The position numbers and the translations under genes are program-made. Under the pieces are notes generated by a model, which saw only the letters and a list, made by a program, of their open reading frames with translations, had not been told where the DNA came from and made no database searches. Below, in pieces: positions 41,837 to 50,613 of a DNA stretch of 64,000 bases (positions are counted from its first letter, which is position 1; each line of letters opens with the position of its first letter). The stretch comes from an uncultured Enterorhabdus sp. GTDB lineage: Bacteria; Actinomycetota; Coriobacteriia; Coriobacteriales; Eggerthellaceae. Location: assembly GCA_947649205.1 (NCBI GenBank), contig CANSQM010000015.1, positions 1 to 64,000 of the forward strand, written 5' to 3'.

Positions 41837-42634
41837 ATGACCCTCTGTAACGAGTGCGCACCCATTCTGGTGAACGAGGAAGCGGGGTGCAACATCTGGC
41901 TCATGACCGTGCGGGCGCCCGAGATAGCGGCGACGGCGGCCCCGGGCCAGTTCGTGCACGTGAAGATCCCCGGCATGGACGATCACATCCTGCGCCGGCC
42001 CCTCGGCGTGTACGCGGCCGACGCAGAAGCGGGCACCGTGGACATGATGTACCAGGTGCTCGGCTTCGGCACCGACCGCATGACCGCCTTAGTGCCCGGT
42101 GCCGACGCGGTGGAGCTGATCGGCCCCATCGGTCGGGGCTGGGAAGTGCCCGCGGGCTGCAAGCGGGCCCTGGTGGTGGCCGGTGGCGTGGGCAGCGCGC
42201 CTCTGTATCCCCTCGTGCAGTCGTTGGCGGCCGACGGGGTGGCCGTGGACGCCATCCTCGGCGCGTCCACTATCGATGCCCTCGTGGCTCGCGAGCGCTA
42301 CGGGGCGGTGCTCGGCTGCGAGCCGGCCTGCTCCACCGACGACGGAACCTTCGGCCGCGCGGGCTTCTGCACGCCGCTCGTGGAAGAGGCCCTGGCCGCG
42401 GCCGAGGCGGCCGGCAAGCCCTACGACTACGTGGCCTGCTGCGGTCCCGAGCCGCTCATGAAGCTGGTGGCCGCCATGGCCGCCGAAGCGGGAGTGTTCT
42501 GCGAGGTGTCCCTGGAGCGCCGCATGGCCTGCGGCGTGGGGGCCTGCCTGTCCTGCGTGGTGGACACGGTGGACGGCAAGCGCCGCGCCTGTGTGGACGG
42601 TCCGGTGTTCCCCGCGACGGAGGTGGTGTGGTAA
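41837..42634 (+). CDS. pyrK: Dihydroorotate dehydrogenase electron-transfer subunit
   Basis: FAD and [2Fe-2S] subunit that couples dihydroorotate oxidation to NAD+. The 265-residue protein has the flavin-binding HILRRPLGVY, the nucleotide motif VVAGGVGSAPLYPLV and the C-terminal cluster ligands CGVGACLSCVV...RRACVDGPVF. ATG 41837 follows GAGAGGAG. The TAA shares a base with the pyrD ATG. Confidence 0.95.
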   Translation: MTLCNECAPILVNEEAGCNIWLMTVRAPEIAATAAPGQFVHVKIPGMDDHILRRPLGVYAADAEAGTVDMMYQVLGFGTDRMTALVPGADAVELIGPIGRGWEVPAGCKRALVVAGGVGSAPLYPLVQSLAADGVAVDAILGASTIDALVARERYGAVLGCEPACSTDDGTFGRAGFCTPLVEEALAAAEAAGKPYDYVACCGPEPLMKLVAAMAAEAGVFCEVSLERRMACGVGACLSCVVDTVDGKRRACVDGPVFPATEVVW

Positions 42635-43566
42635 TGCAGCGTTCCCCCAAAGAGACATCGGTCAAGCTGGCCGTGGACCTCGGCGGCCTGGCCATGAAAA
42701 ACCCGGTCACCACCGCCTCGGGCACCTTCGGCGCCGGACGCGAGTACCACGACTTCGTGGACGTGGCGACGCTGGGCGCCGTCACCACCAAGGGCGTGTC
42801 CCTCAATGGCTGGGAGGGCAACGCGAGCCCCCGCATCGCCGAGACGGCCTCAGGCATGCTGAACTCCATCGGCCTGCAGAACCCCGGCGTGGCGCATCTG
42901 AAAGAGGTGGAGCTGCCATGGCTCTCATCCATCGGCGCCACGGCCATGGTGAACGTGTCGGGCCATTCTTTCGACGAGTACGTGGCCGTCATCGAGGCGC
43001 TGGAAGAGGCGCCCGTGGCCGCCTACGAGGTGAATATCTCCTGTCCGAACGTGGACGCCGGCGGCATGACCATGGGCTGTCACGTGCCTTCCGTGGAGAA
43101 GGTCGTCTCCCTGTGCCGCGCTGCCACCAAACGGCCGCTCATCGTGAAACTCACCCCCAACGTCACCGACATCACCGAGATCGCGAAGGCCGCCGAGGCG
43201 GCCGGGGCCGACGGCATCTCGCTCATCAACACCCTGCTCGGCATGGCCATCGACGCCCGCACCCGCACGCCGCTTCTGGCCCGGGTCGTGGGCGGCTTCT
43301 CCGGTCCGGCCGTGAAGCCCGTGGCCCTGCGCATGGTGTGGCAGGTAGCCCAGGCCGTGTCGGTGCCGGTGCTCGGCATGGGCGGTATCTCAACGGGTAC
43401 CGACGCCGTGGAGTTCATGCTGGCCGGTGCCACCGCCGTGGCCGTGGGCACCGCGAACTTCGTGAACCCCACCGCCACCGTGGATGTCATCGACGGCATC
43501 ATCGACTACTGCGAGGAACAGGGCGTCGCCGACGTCAACGAGCTGATTGGAGCCCTCACGTGCTAA
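42634..43566 (+). CDS. pyrD: Dihydroorotate dehydrogenase B, catalytic subunit
   Basis: FMN-containing class 1B enzyme of 310 residues that oxidises dihydroorotate to orotate with PyrK. Seen are MKNPVTTASGTFGAGREY, NSIGLQNPG, VNISCPNVDAGG, KLTPNVTDI and GMGGISTGTDAVEFMLAGA (phosphate binding). ATG 42634 overlaps the pyrK stop; the first dozen residues may be dispensable. The end overlaps pyrF by 7 nt. Confidence 0.96.
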   Translation: MQRSPKETSVKLAVDLGGLAMKNPVTTASGTFGAGREYHDFVDVATLGAVTTKGVSLNGWEGNASPRIAETASGMLNSIGLQNPGVAHLKEVELPWLSSIGATAMVNVSGHSFDEYVAVIEALEEAPVAAYEVNISCPNVDAGGMTMGCHVPSVEKVVSLCRAATKRPLIVKLTPNVTDITEIAKAAEAAGADGISLINTLLGMAIDARTRTPLLARVVGGFSGPAVKPVALRMVWQVAQAVSVPVLGMGGISTGTDAVEFMLAGATAVAVGTANFVNPTATVDVIDGIIDYCEEQGVADVNELIGALTC

Positions 43567-44288
43567 CCTCCTTCGATTCCATTCCCGCCCGCGACCGCGT
43601 GATCGTGGCCCTCGACTGCGACGCCTGGGAGGCCATCGCGCTCGCCGACAAGCTGGAAGGCCATGCACAGTGGCTGAAGATCGGCATGACGCTGTACTAC
43701 GCCGAGGGGCCGGCCATCGTGAAGATGTTCAAGCGCCGCGGCTTCAACGTCTTTCTGGACCTGAAGTTCCACGACATTCCGCACCAGGTGGAAGGGGCCG
43801 CTCGCTCGGCGGCGGCCAGCGGGGCCGACATGATCACCATGCACACCGTGGGCGGCATCCCCATGATGGAGGCGGCCCAGCGCGGCGCCGCGGCCGGCGC
43901 GGCCGAGTGGGGCGGGGAAGTGCCCGCCACCCTGGGCATCACCGTGCTCACCTCCATGGACGCCGCCACGTTGGCGGCCACAGGCGTTACGCGCCCCTTG
44001 CCCGAACAGGTGGCGGCCCTGGCGGGCCAGGCCAAGCAGGCGGGCATCTCCGGCGTGGTGGCCTCGCCCCAGGAGGCGGCCACCCTGCGGGAGATCTTGG
44101 GACCGGAGGGCTACATCGTCACCCCCGGCGTGCGCCCGGCCGGCGCCGCCCTGGGCGATCAGAGCCGCGTGGCCACCCCGGCCCAGGCCTTCGCCAACGG
44201 GGCCTCGCACATCGTGGTGGGCCGCCCCATCACCGAGGCGGACGATCCCGTGGCCGCCTTCGAGGCCATCGCGGCCGAGTTGGCCTAG
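43560..44288 (+). CDS. pyrF: Orotidine-5'-phosphate decarboxylase
   Basis: Last step to UMP. The 242-residue TIM-barrel protein has VIVALDCDAWEAI, WLKIGMTLYYAEG, the catalytic FLDLKFHDIPHQV (Asp-Lys-Asp network) and VTPGVRP plus IVVGRPITEADDP. The start is GTG 43560 within the pyrD end. pyrE, carA and carB are not in the window. Confidence 0.96.
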   Translation: MLTSFDSIPARDRVIVALDCDAWEAIALADKLEGHAQWLKIGMTLYYAEGPAIVKMFKRRGFNVFLDLKFHDIPHQVEGAARSAAASGADMITMHTVGGIPMMEAAQRGAAAGAAEWGGEVPATLGITVLTSMDAATLAATGVTRPLPEQVAALAGQAKQAGISGVVASPQEAATLREILGPEGYIVTPGVRPAGAALGDQSRVATPAQAFANGASHIVVGRPITEADDPVAAFEAIAAELA

Positions 44289-44298
44289 GGGCATCGCC

Positions 44299-44342
44299 GC
44301 CATCGGCGCGGGTCGCGCAGCCCGTGCCGATGGCGCTTCTTT
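44299..44342 (+). terminator. Terminator after pyrF
   Basis: GCCATCGGCGCGGG (44299-44312) pairs with CCCGTGCCGATGGC (44321-44334) with one mismatch, followed by GCTTCTTT. Confidence 0.8.
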
Positions 44343-44378
44343 GGAGCGGGTTCCAAGGATTTCTGGAGCCTGCTCCAA
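44341..44378 (+). repeat. Imperfect inverted repeat before mihF
   Basis: TTGGAGCGGGTTCC (44341-44354) and GGAGCCTGCTCCAA (44365-44378) pair at 12 of 14 positions with a 10-nt loop. It follows the pyrF terminator directly; its role is unknown. Confidence 0.5.
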
Positions 44379-44422
44379 TGAAAACTTTCCCGTTTTGGCT
44401 GATACATTGAAGGTTTCATCAC

Positions 44423-44477
44423 ATTTACGGGTTCTGCGTAAATTACATGTTGTTTTGTCATGAATGGATGGTATGAT
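44423..44477 (+). promoter_or_regulatory. Promoter and palindromic operator of mihF
   Basis: TTGTTT (44450-44455), a 16-nt spacer and TATGAT (44472-44477) make a good promoter, 34 nt before the ATG. Just upstream, ATTTACG-N7-CGTAAAT (44423-44443) is a perfect palindrome. Its centre (ACGGGTTCTGCGT) resembles the palindrome at 3683-3700. Confidence 0.6.
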
Positions 44478-44510
44478 TTCGGCAGCCCTAACCGGAAGGA
44501 GAACAAGATC

Positions 44511-44822
44511 ATGGCTATCCCTCAACTCAGCCCCGAAGCTCGTGCCGAGGCTCTTGAGAAGGCAAAGGCCGCGCGGATCAAGCGCGCCGAGGTTCGCGAA
44601 GAGCTGAAGACCGGCAAACTCACCGTCGCCCAGGTGCTCGCCATGCGCGAGGATCCCATCGTGGGCCGCATGAAGATCTCCACCCTCATCGAGACGCTGC
44701 CGGGCTACGGCAAGGCCAAGGCCGAGCGCATCATGAGGGAGCTCCAGATCGCCGAGAGCCGCCGCATCCGCGGCATCGGCGAGCGTCAGCGCGAGGCCCT
44801 GCTGGCCCGTCTGACGAAGTAG
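44511..44822 (+). CDS. mihF: Actinobacterial integration host factor (mIHF)
   Basis: 103-residue nucleoid-associated DNA-binding protein of the actinobacterial type, unrelated to the IHF/HU fold. It has a basic N-terminal helix (EKAKAARIKRAEVREELKTGKLTV), then a helix-two-turn-helix-like core (MKISTLIETLPGYGKAKAERIMRELQIAESRRIRGIGERQREAL). ATG 44511 follows GGAAGGAGAA. gmk and rpoZ follow, the usual actinobacterial order. Confidence 0.93.
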   Translation: MAIPQLSPEARAEALEKAKAARIKRAEVREELKTGKLTVAQVLAMREDPIVGRMKISTLIETLPGYGKAKAERIMRELQIAESRRIRGIGERQREALLARLTK

Positions 44823-44848
44823 CCCCGTCCATAGTAGCAAGGGAATAC

Positions 44849-45415
44849 ATGCGAACCGGAAACCTTTTCGTCATCAGCGGCCCCTCGGGGGCCGGCAAGG
44901 GGACCCTCGTTGCGCGACTGCTTGAGGAGGTGCCCGACGCCTGGGTTTCCGTTTCGGCCACCACGCGACGCCCCCGTCCCGGAGAGGAAGAGGGCGTCAG
45001 CTACTATTTCCTCGATCGGGAGGACTTCCTCGCCCTCGCGGACGAGGGCGGTTTTCTCGAATGGGCCGAGTACGCGGGCAACTGCTACGGCACCCCCTTG
45101 GCCTCGGTGCAGCGGGAAATGGCCGCGGGCAAGCAGGTCATCCTGGAGATCGAGGTGCAGGGGGCCCTTCAGGTGAAGGAGAAGATGCCCGAGGCGCACC
45201 TCGTGTTCATCGAGCCGCCGTCCCTGGAAGAGCTCGAGCGGCGCCTGCGGGGCCGCGGCACCGAGGCCGATGATGTGGTGAGAAAGCGCATGGACACCGC
45301 TTTGGTGGAGCTTTCCCATAAAATGGAGTATGATATACGGCTGGTAAACGACGATCTGGACGAAGCCGTCGCCCAACTGGTCGCTTACGTGAACGACACC
45401 GCCGAACAGAAGTAA
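44849..45415 (+). CDS. gmk: Guanylate kinase
   Basis: Phosphorylates GMP to GDP. The 188-residue protein has the P-loop SGPSGAGKGTLV, the GMP-binding SATTRRPRPGEEEGVSYYF and FLEWAEYAGNCYGTP, and the lid region RLRGRGTEADDVVRKRM. It lies between mihF and rpoZ. Confidence 0.96.
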   Translation: MRTGNLFVISGPSGAGKGTLVARLLEEVPDAWVSVSATTRRPRPGEEEGVSYYFLDREDFLALADEGGFLEWAEYAGNCYGTPLASVQREMAAGKQVILEIEVQGALQVKEKMPEAHLVFIEPPSLEELERRLRGRGTEADDVVRKRMDTALVELSHKMEYDIRLVNDDLDEAVAQLVAYVNDTAEQK

Positions 45416-45430
45416 GAGGAATTCCCGTCT

Positions 45431-45691
45431 ATGAGCATCATCGAACCGAAGATCGACGTCCTTCTGGACCGCACCGATAACGACCGCTTCCTGTTGTGCG
45501 CCCTGGCCTCCAAGCGCGCCCATGACATCAACGACATGATGCGGGGCCAGCGCGACCGCGCCATCCAGCTGCAGACCGCTGTGGAGATCGCCCGCGCCGC
45601 CGACACAAAGCCCCTGTCCATGGCCTTCAGCGAGGTGGCCCGCGGCGAGGTGTCCTACGACCCCGAGTCTATTGATGTCAAAAATCATTAA
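45431..45691 (+). CDS. rpoZ: RNA polymerase omega subunit
   Basis: 86-residue assembly subunit of RNA polymerase. It has the family block NDRFLLCALASKRAHDINDMM and the short helix QLQTAVEIARAADTKPLSMAFSEVARGEV. It follows gmk after 15 nt with an AGAGGAA site. Its stop codon lies inside a 30-bp perfect palindrome. Confidence 0.93.
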   Translation: MSIIEPKIDVLLDRTDNDRFLLCALASKRAHDINDMMRGQRDRAIQLQTAVEIARAADTKPLSMAFSEVARGEVSYDPESIDVKNH

Positions 45692-45832
45692 TTAATGATT
45701 TTTGACCCGACGCTGCGAAGCCCCGTAGCACCCAATCTTGGCGCTCCAAGCCCTCGTCGCGTACCTTAGTACGCTTCCTCGGTCTTTCGCGTCAATCTTG
45801 GGCGTTACGGGGCTTCTCGCTGACTTACTACG
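45677..45832 (+). repeat. Fold-back intergenic repeat, family A copy 3, with terminator-like palindrome
   Basis: It begins with a perfect 30-bp palindrome (45677-45706, half-site GTCAAAAATCATTAA) that spans the rpoZ stop. The linker CGACGCTGC follows, then outer arms 45717-45735 and 45798-45816 complementary at 17 of 19 positions. The tip is GCGTAC-CTTA-GTACGC (45759-45774), and the tail CTCGCTGACTTACTACGCC. The arms differ entirely in sequence from copies 1 and 2, but plan and flanking strings agree. It lies between rpoZ and thiI. Confidence 0.78.
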
Positions 45833-45877
45833 CCAACCTGTGCTACAAAAATCTTAATTAATAGATATCAGAGGGTC

Positions 45878-47098
45878 ATGATGGAATTTCAGAGAATCAT
45901 TCTCGTGCACTACCACGAGATCGGGCTGAAGGGGCGCAATCGCGGCGTGTTCGAGAAGCGCCTGCAGAAGAACTTGGAGGCGCTCCTCGGTGCATACCCG
46001 ATCGTCACCATCCATCGCATCTCTGGGCGGCTGCTCGTGTTCCTCAAGGAGGGCACGTCGTTGGAGCTGGCCAATGAATGCGCCGACGCCATCCTGGGCG
46101 TGCCCGGTGTGGCCCGGGTGTCCTGCGGCTTCAAGTGCGAGCAGGAGATGGAGGCCATGGGCCGGGCGGCCTGCATCGCCCTGGCCGAGGCCGAGCCCTT
46201 CCAGACCTTCAAGGTGAGCGCCCGGCGCAACCACACCACGTTCCCCATCGATTCCATGCAGCTGAATCGCGATATCGGTGCGGTGCTCTGCGAGGAGTTC
46301 CCCGCCAAGATCGTGCAGATGAAGGGCCAGGACGTCACCGTGGGCGTGGAAGTGGTTGAGGGCTCCACCTACGTGTACGCCCGCAGCATCCGCGGCATCG
46401 GGGGCCTGCCCGTGGGCAGCTCCGGCACCGTGGTGTCGCTTCTGTCCTCGGGCATCGACTCGCCGGTGGCGCTCTGGCGCATGGCCCGGCGCGGCGCGGT
46501 CTGCGTGGGCGTGCACTTCTCCGGGCGTCCCCAGACCTCGGATGCCTCGGAGTTCCTCGTGGACGATATCGCCCGAGTGCTGGAGCGCACCGGCTGCATC
46601 GGGCGCGTGTACGTGGTTCCCTTCGGCGACTACCAGCGCGAGATCTCCCTGGCCTGCCCGCCGGGACTGCGGGTCATCCTCTACCGCCGCCTCATGTTCA
46701 AGGTGGCCGAGGAGATCGCCCGGCGCGAACGGGCCGGGGCCCTGGTGACGGGCGAGAGCCTGGGCCAGGTGGCCTCCCAGACCCTCGACAACATCCGCGC
46801 CACCGACGCCGCCGTGGCTATGCCGGTGCTGCGCCCGCTTATCGGCTCGGACAAGTTGGAGATCATCGATGCGGCCCAGCGTCTGGGCACCTTCGAGATC
46901 TCGTCCATGGACGCGCCGGACTGCTGCACGTTGTTCATGCCGCGCAATCCCGAGACCCATGCGAAACTGGCCGACGTGGAGGCCGCCGAGGCCGCCTATC
47001 CGGTGGAGGAGTGGGTGCAGGCCCTGGCCGATGCGGCCGAGCCCCACGACTACGCCTGCCCGGCCTACCGGCCGCCGCGGAAAACCAAGGCCCGCTAG
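45878..47098 (+). CDS. thiI: tRNA 4-thiouridine synthetase (ThiI)
   Basis: Inserts sulfur at U8 of tRNA and may contribute to thiazole synthesis. The 406-residue protein has the N-terminal ferredoxin-like fold (ILVHYHEIGLKGRNRGVFEKRLQKNL), a THUMP domain, then a PP-loop ATPase (LLSSGIDSPVALWRMARRGA) and TGESLGQVASQTLDNI. There is no C-terminal rhodanese domain, as in many Gram-positive forms. It is preceded by repeat A3 and the weak site GAGGG. Confidence 0.95.
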   Translation: MMEFQRIILVHYHEIGLKGRNRGVFEKRLQKNLEALLGAYPIVTIHRISGRLLVFLKEGTSLELANECADAILGVPGVARVSCGFKCEQEMEAMGRAACIALAEAEPFQTFKVSARRNHTTFPIDSMQLNRDIGAVLCEEFPAKIVQMKGQDVTVGVEVVEGSTYVYARSIRGIGGLPVGSSGTVVSLLSSGIDSPVALWRMARRGAVCVGVHFSGRPQTSDASEFLVDDIARVLERTGCIGRVYVVPFGDYQREISLACPPGLRVILYRRLMFKVAEEIARRERAGALVTGESLGQVASQTLDNIRATDAAVAMPVLRPLIGSDKLEIIDAAQRLGTFEISSMDAPDCCTLFMPRNPETHAKLADVEAAEAAYPVEEWVQALADAAEPHDYACPAYRPPRKTKAR

Positions 47099-47129
47099 GC
47101 CGGGGCCTCGACAATCATCGCGTCATTTC

Positions 47130-47160
47130 AAGGGCGGGAGCTGCGGCTCCCGCCCTTGTT
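47130..47160 (+). terminator. Terminator after thiI
   Basis: A 12-bp perfect stem AAGGGCGGGAGC/GCTCCCGCCCTT with a TGCG loop followed by GTTG. Confidence 0.85.
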
Positions 47161-47500
47161 GCGTGGGTGGGGCTGGGCTTCCAACGACCGCGGAAGACGC
47201 CGCTCAGGCCGCGCGCCCTCGGGCCCGTCGCCCGATGCGAGCCGGCGCTTCGGAAGGGCGGGAGAGACGCGGGGGGTGAGCGAAGCGAGACACGGGGACG
47301 GCTCGGGAGCGAACCGCGCGAGGCTGCGGGAGCGGATCGGGGGCGAACGGGGTGGCCTTCGGGAGCGTCTCTGAGGCGCAGAGCGCGGGGCTCGAGGGGA
47401 CGCCGGAACGGTGCGCGGCGGGAGCGAAGTGCGGCCAAGGTGCGACATAAGTGCGGTTTGCGCTTGGTAGAGTGGGGGCCGGTCGTTCTAAGGAGAAACC
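47161..47500. other. Gene-free 340-nt interval before comEA
   Basis: G-rich on the plus strand. Long frames across it on both strands are Arg/Pro/Gly noise. AGTGCGG occurs twice near 47430-47456 just before the gene, possibly regulatory. No clear promoter can be defined. Confidence 0.45.
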
Positions 47501-48256
47501 GTGGCCTTCCAAGATCAAGCCGGGGGCATCTGTGCCCGCCTCCACCTCACCGCCGTGCGCAAGCCGATCCTCATCGGCATCGTCGTCGTGCTGGGCGTCG
47601 TGGCCGCTTCGGCGGCCCTCGCCCTGGCATCTCCGGCCGCGGCGGGCGAGGTTGTCGCGGTGATCGCCGCGCAAGGGGGATCCGTCGATGGGGAGGAGGG
47701 CGCCGGTGGGGCGGAAGCAGAAGGGGTGACGGAGGTGCCCTCGGCGGAAGGGGCGGTTGAGGCCGATGGCGGTGAAGGTTCGCAAAACGGGGCGGCCTCT
47801 CTCGGAGGTGCCGGATCCGGAGCGGCGCTGTGCGTCCATGTGGATGGGGAGGTGGCCGCCCCCGGCGTCTACTACCTGCCCGTGGGAAGCCGCGTCGTCG
47901 ATGCCGTAGAGGCCGCCGGCGGCATGACCGGCGACGCGCGCTCGGCCGGGGTGAACCTGGCCCAGGGGCTCGCCGACGGCCAGCAGGTGCTCATACCGGG
48001 CCCCGACGATCCGCCCGCCGCCACGGGCTCGACCGCGGGAGGGGAGGGGGCGGCTGCGGGCGATGGGCTGGTCAACGTCAACACTGCCACGGCGGCGGAA
48101 CTGGAGACCCTCGACGGCATCGGCGAGGTCACAGCGGCCAAGATCATCGCCGAGCGCGAGGCCCGCGGCCCCTTCGCCTCTGTCGAGGATCTCAAGCGCG
48201 TCTCGGGCATTGGCGACAAGAAGCTCGAGGCCCTGCGGGATCGCATCTGCCTATGA
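47501..48256 (+). CDS. comEA: Competence protein ComEA (SLBB and helix-hairpin-helix)
   Basis: 251-residue membrane-anchored DNA receptor of the natural-transformation apparatus. One membrane segment lies at residues 23-46 (PILIGIVVVLGVVAASAALALA), then a Gly/Ala/Glu-rich linker to residue 105. An SLBB domain follows (CVHVDGEVAAPGVYYLPVGSRVVDAV), and a C-terminal helix-hairpin-helix pair (VNVNTATAAELETLDGIGEVTAAKIIAEREARGPF). GTG 47501 follows AAGGAGAAACC. The stop overlaps comEC (ATGA). Confidence 0.93.
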   Translation: MAFQDQAGGICARLHLTAVRKPILIGIVVVLGVVAASAALALASPAAAGEVVAVIAAQGGSVDGEEGAGGAEAEGVTEVPSAEGAVEADGGEGSQNGAASLGGAGSGAALCVHVDGEVAAPGVYYLPVGSRVVDAVEAAGGMTGDARSAGVNLAQGLADGQQVLIPGPDDPPAATGSTAGGEGAAAGDGLVNVNTATAAELETLDGIGEVTAAKIIAEREARGPFASVEDLKRVSGIGDKKLEALRDRICL

Positions 48257-50613
48257 GAGGGGAAGATCTCCGGCCGCCCCGGCCCCATCTGCCGCCGCTG
48301 CTGATCGCGGGCCTCGTCCTGTGGGGAAGCACGGCCCTGCTGTGGCCCGGGCTCGCGGGGGCATCGCCGGCGGCTCTCGCTGCTGGGGGCATCGCCTCCC
48401 TCGTCGCCACCATTGTTGTGGCGGTGTGGTCGCTGCGCCGCCGCGCCGCTCCCTTGGGCGCCGTAGCGCTCCTGGCTCTGCTCGTGGCCGCGGCCTCCTC
48501 CTGCGCCGGTGCCGCGGCGCTTCACGGAGAGGTTGCCGCCGCTCGCGAGGGCGCGGGCCCGTGGCACTGCACCTTGACAACTGACGCGAAGCCCACGGAC
48601 TTCGGCTGGCAGGCCGAGGCGCGGGCCCGCGATAGCTCGGGGTCTGTGGTGTCGGTGCGACTGTACCTACCCGAAGATGGCGCGGGGCTGCTCCAAGGGG
48701 ATCGGATCAGGGCGGAGGGCTCGTTTCGCGAGCCGTCGGAGGAGTCCCGCGACTTCTTCTGGGATGGGGGCCTGGCAGGATCGATCTCGGCAACCGCTTG
48801 GGAGCGGGAAGGAGAGGTGCCTCCCCTCGGCATCCTGCGCCAGCGGGCCATTGCGGCGGTGGCAGAGCACGGGGGTCGTGAGGGCGCCCTCGTGCAGGCC
48901 CTCGTCTGCGGCTATCGTGCTTCGCTGGAGCTCGCGGACGGCTACGGCCCGTTCCAGACCGTGGGACTCGCCCATCTCGTGGCCGTATCGGGAGCCCATT
49001 TGTCCCTCGTCACGATGTTCGTGGCCCGGCTTCTGCGCTTCGCGCGCCTCGGGCGCAGGGCCACCGCCGTAGTCACGGCCCTGTTCCTCACCGCCTATGT
49101 GGGATGGGTCGGCATGCCGGTGTCGGCCCTGCGGGCGGCGGTCATGGCCGCGACGGCGCTGCTGGCCCTCGTCGCCGACCGGCGCAACTCGGCCCTGAAC
49201 GCCCTGGGGCTCTGTCTCGTCGTTTTCGTGGGCCTCGATCCGTCCTGCGCCCTCTCGGCCTCCTTCGCCCTCTCGGCCGGCTCCACCCTGGGGATCGTGT
49301 TGCTCGCGCCGCTGCTCTCCTCGGCCGCGGCAGGGCGCGGGCGGCGCCTCCGCTCTTTGGTGGTGGAGCCCGTGGTCCTCACAGCGGCCTCGGCCCTGGC
49401 CACCCAGCCCTATGCGGCCGCCCTGTTCTCCCAGGTGCCGCTGCTCGCACCCGTGGCCAATGTGGCGGCGGCCCCTCTGTTCGTTCTGGCCTGCACCGGG
49501 GGCTTCGCAGCGGTGGTGCTCGCGTGCCTGGTGCCCGCCCTTGCCCCCGCGGCTGTGGGGTGCGCCGTAGCGGCTGCGCGTCCCCTGGAGGCGGTGGTGG
49601 CCGTGCTCGCCCAGGTGCCCGGCAGCTGCCTGCCCGTCGATGTCGAGGTGCTCCCCATGGTTGCGCTCTCGGCGATCCTCGTCGGGGGCCTGTGGGCTTG
49701 GTGGCCGATGGTGCGAGCTCGGGCCATCGGCGGCGTCGCGGGGGCGCTGGCCGTCCTCCTTCTGGCCGCGACGGCGCCCCCGGCCCTGGCCGCGGCTCCT
49801 GACGAGATCGTCATGCTGGACGTGGGCCAGGGGGACGCCTTCCTCCTGCGCAGCCAGGGGGCCGCGCTCCTCATCGATACGGGCAATCGCAACGGGCTGC
49901 TCAAGGAGGCCATCGCCCGCCAGGGCGTTCGCCGCATCGACCGGGTGGCTGTGACCCATCCCGACGACGACCACTGCGGCTCTCTGGACGCCCTCGGCGA
50001 TGTGGCCCGGGTGGGGGGCCTGCTCGTGGCCGACGACCTGCTCTCCTGCCCCTGCGAGAACTGCACGGAGCTGGTGGCTGAGGCCGAGGGGGAAGCCTAT
50101 CCCGAAGGGATCGAGGGGCTATCCGTGGGCGACATTGTGGGCTGCGGCCGCTTCACGCTGGAGGTGATCTGGCCGAATGCCTTCGATGACGAGGGCGGCA
50201 ACGGCGACAGCCTCAGCTTCCTGTGCCGATGGGACGGCGACGGGGACGGCGAGGCCGACTGGACGGCGCTCTTCTGCGGCGATGCCGAGGCAGACCAGCT
50301 CGCGGCCATGGCGCCGGCGCTGCCGCCCGAGGGGGTGGACGTGCTGAAGGTGGGGCACCACGGCTCCCGCCGCAGCCTCGACGAGGGCCTGGCGCGCCGT
50401 CTCGCTCCAGCAGTGGCCCTCGTCGGCGTGGGCGAGTCCAACCGCTACGGCCACCCGGCGCCGGAAGTGCTCGATGCCCTCGCGGCGGTAGGAACCCAGG
50501 TGCTCTGCAGCGACGAGGTGGGGGACGCCACCATTGCATTCTCCATGGAGAAGCTCTCCGTGACGACCCAGAAGGGCGCCGACCCACCGCCTTCGGGTAC
50601 AATGGGGCCATGA
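48253..50613 (+). CDS. comEC: DNA internalisation channel ComEC/Rec2
   Basis: 786-residue polytopic membrane protein thought to form the DNA channel for transformation. It has an N-terminal membrane region with an OB-like soluble insert (about residues 100-190) and the competence core (LVQALVCGYRASLELADGYGPFQTVGLAHLVAVSGAHLSLV). The C-terminal metallo-beta-lactamase domain has LDVGQGDAFLLRSQGAALLIDTG, VTHPDDDHCGSLDAL and VLKVGHHGSRRSLDE. CPCENC within that domain is an unusual cysteine cluster. ATG 48253 overlaps comEA, and the end overlaps holA. Confidence 0.93.
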   Translation: MRGEDLRPPRPHLPPLLIAGLVLWGSTALLWPGLAGASPAALAAGGIASLVATIVVAVWSLRRRAAPLGAVALLALLVAAASSCAGAAALHGEVAAAREGAGPWHCTLTTDAKPTDFGWQAEARARDSSGSVVSVRLYLPEDGAGLLQGDRIRAEGSFREPSEESRDFFWDGGLAGSISATAWEREGEVPPLGILRQRAIAAVAEHGGREGALVQALVCGYRASLELADGYGPFQTVGLAHLVAVSGAHLSLVTMFVARLLRFARLGRRATAVVTALFLTAYVGWVGMPVSALRAAVMAATALLALVADRRNSALNALGLCLVVFVGLDPSCALSASFALSAGSTLGIVLLAPLLSSAAAGRGRRLRSLVVEPVVLTAASALATQPYAAALFSQVPLLAPVANVAAAPLFVLACTGGFAAVVLACLVPALAPAAVGCAVAAARPLEAVVAVLAQVPGSCLPVDVEVLPMVALSAILVGGLWAWWPMVRARAIGGVAGALAVLLLAATAPPALAAAPDEIVMLDVGQGDAFLLRSQGAALLIDTGNRNGLLKEAIARQGVRRIDRVAVTHPDDDHCGSLDALGDVARVGGLLVADDLLSCPCENCTELVAEAEGEAYPEGIEGLSVGDIVGCGRFTLEVIWPNAFDDEGGNGDSLSFLCRWDGDGDGEADWTALFCGDAEADQLAAMAPALPPEGVDVLKVGHHGSRRSLDEGLARRLAPAVALVGVGESNRYGHPAPEVLDALAAVGTQVLCSDEVGDATIAFSMEKLSVTTQKGADPPPSGTMGP

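Noticed and set aside
47011-47760. Frames across the thiI-comEA interval
   Set aside because: Arg/Gly/Pro-rich compositional noise on both strands, ending in antisense or alternate frames of comEA.
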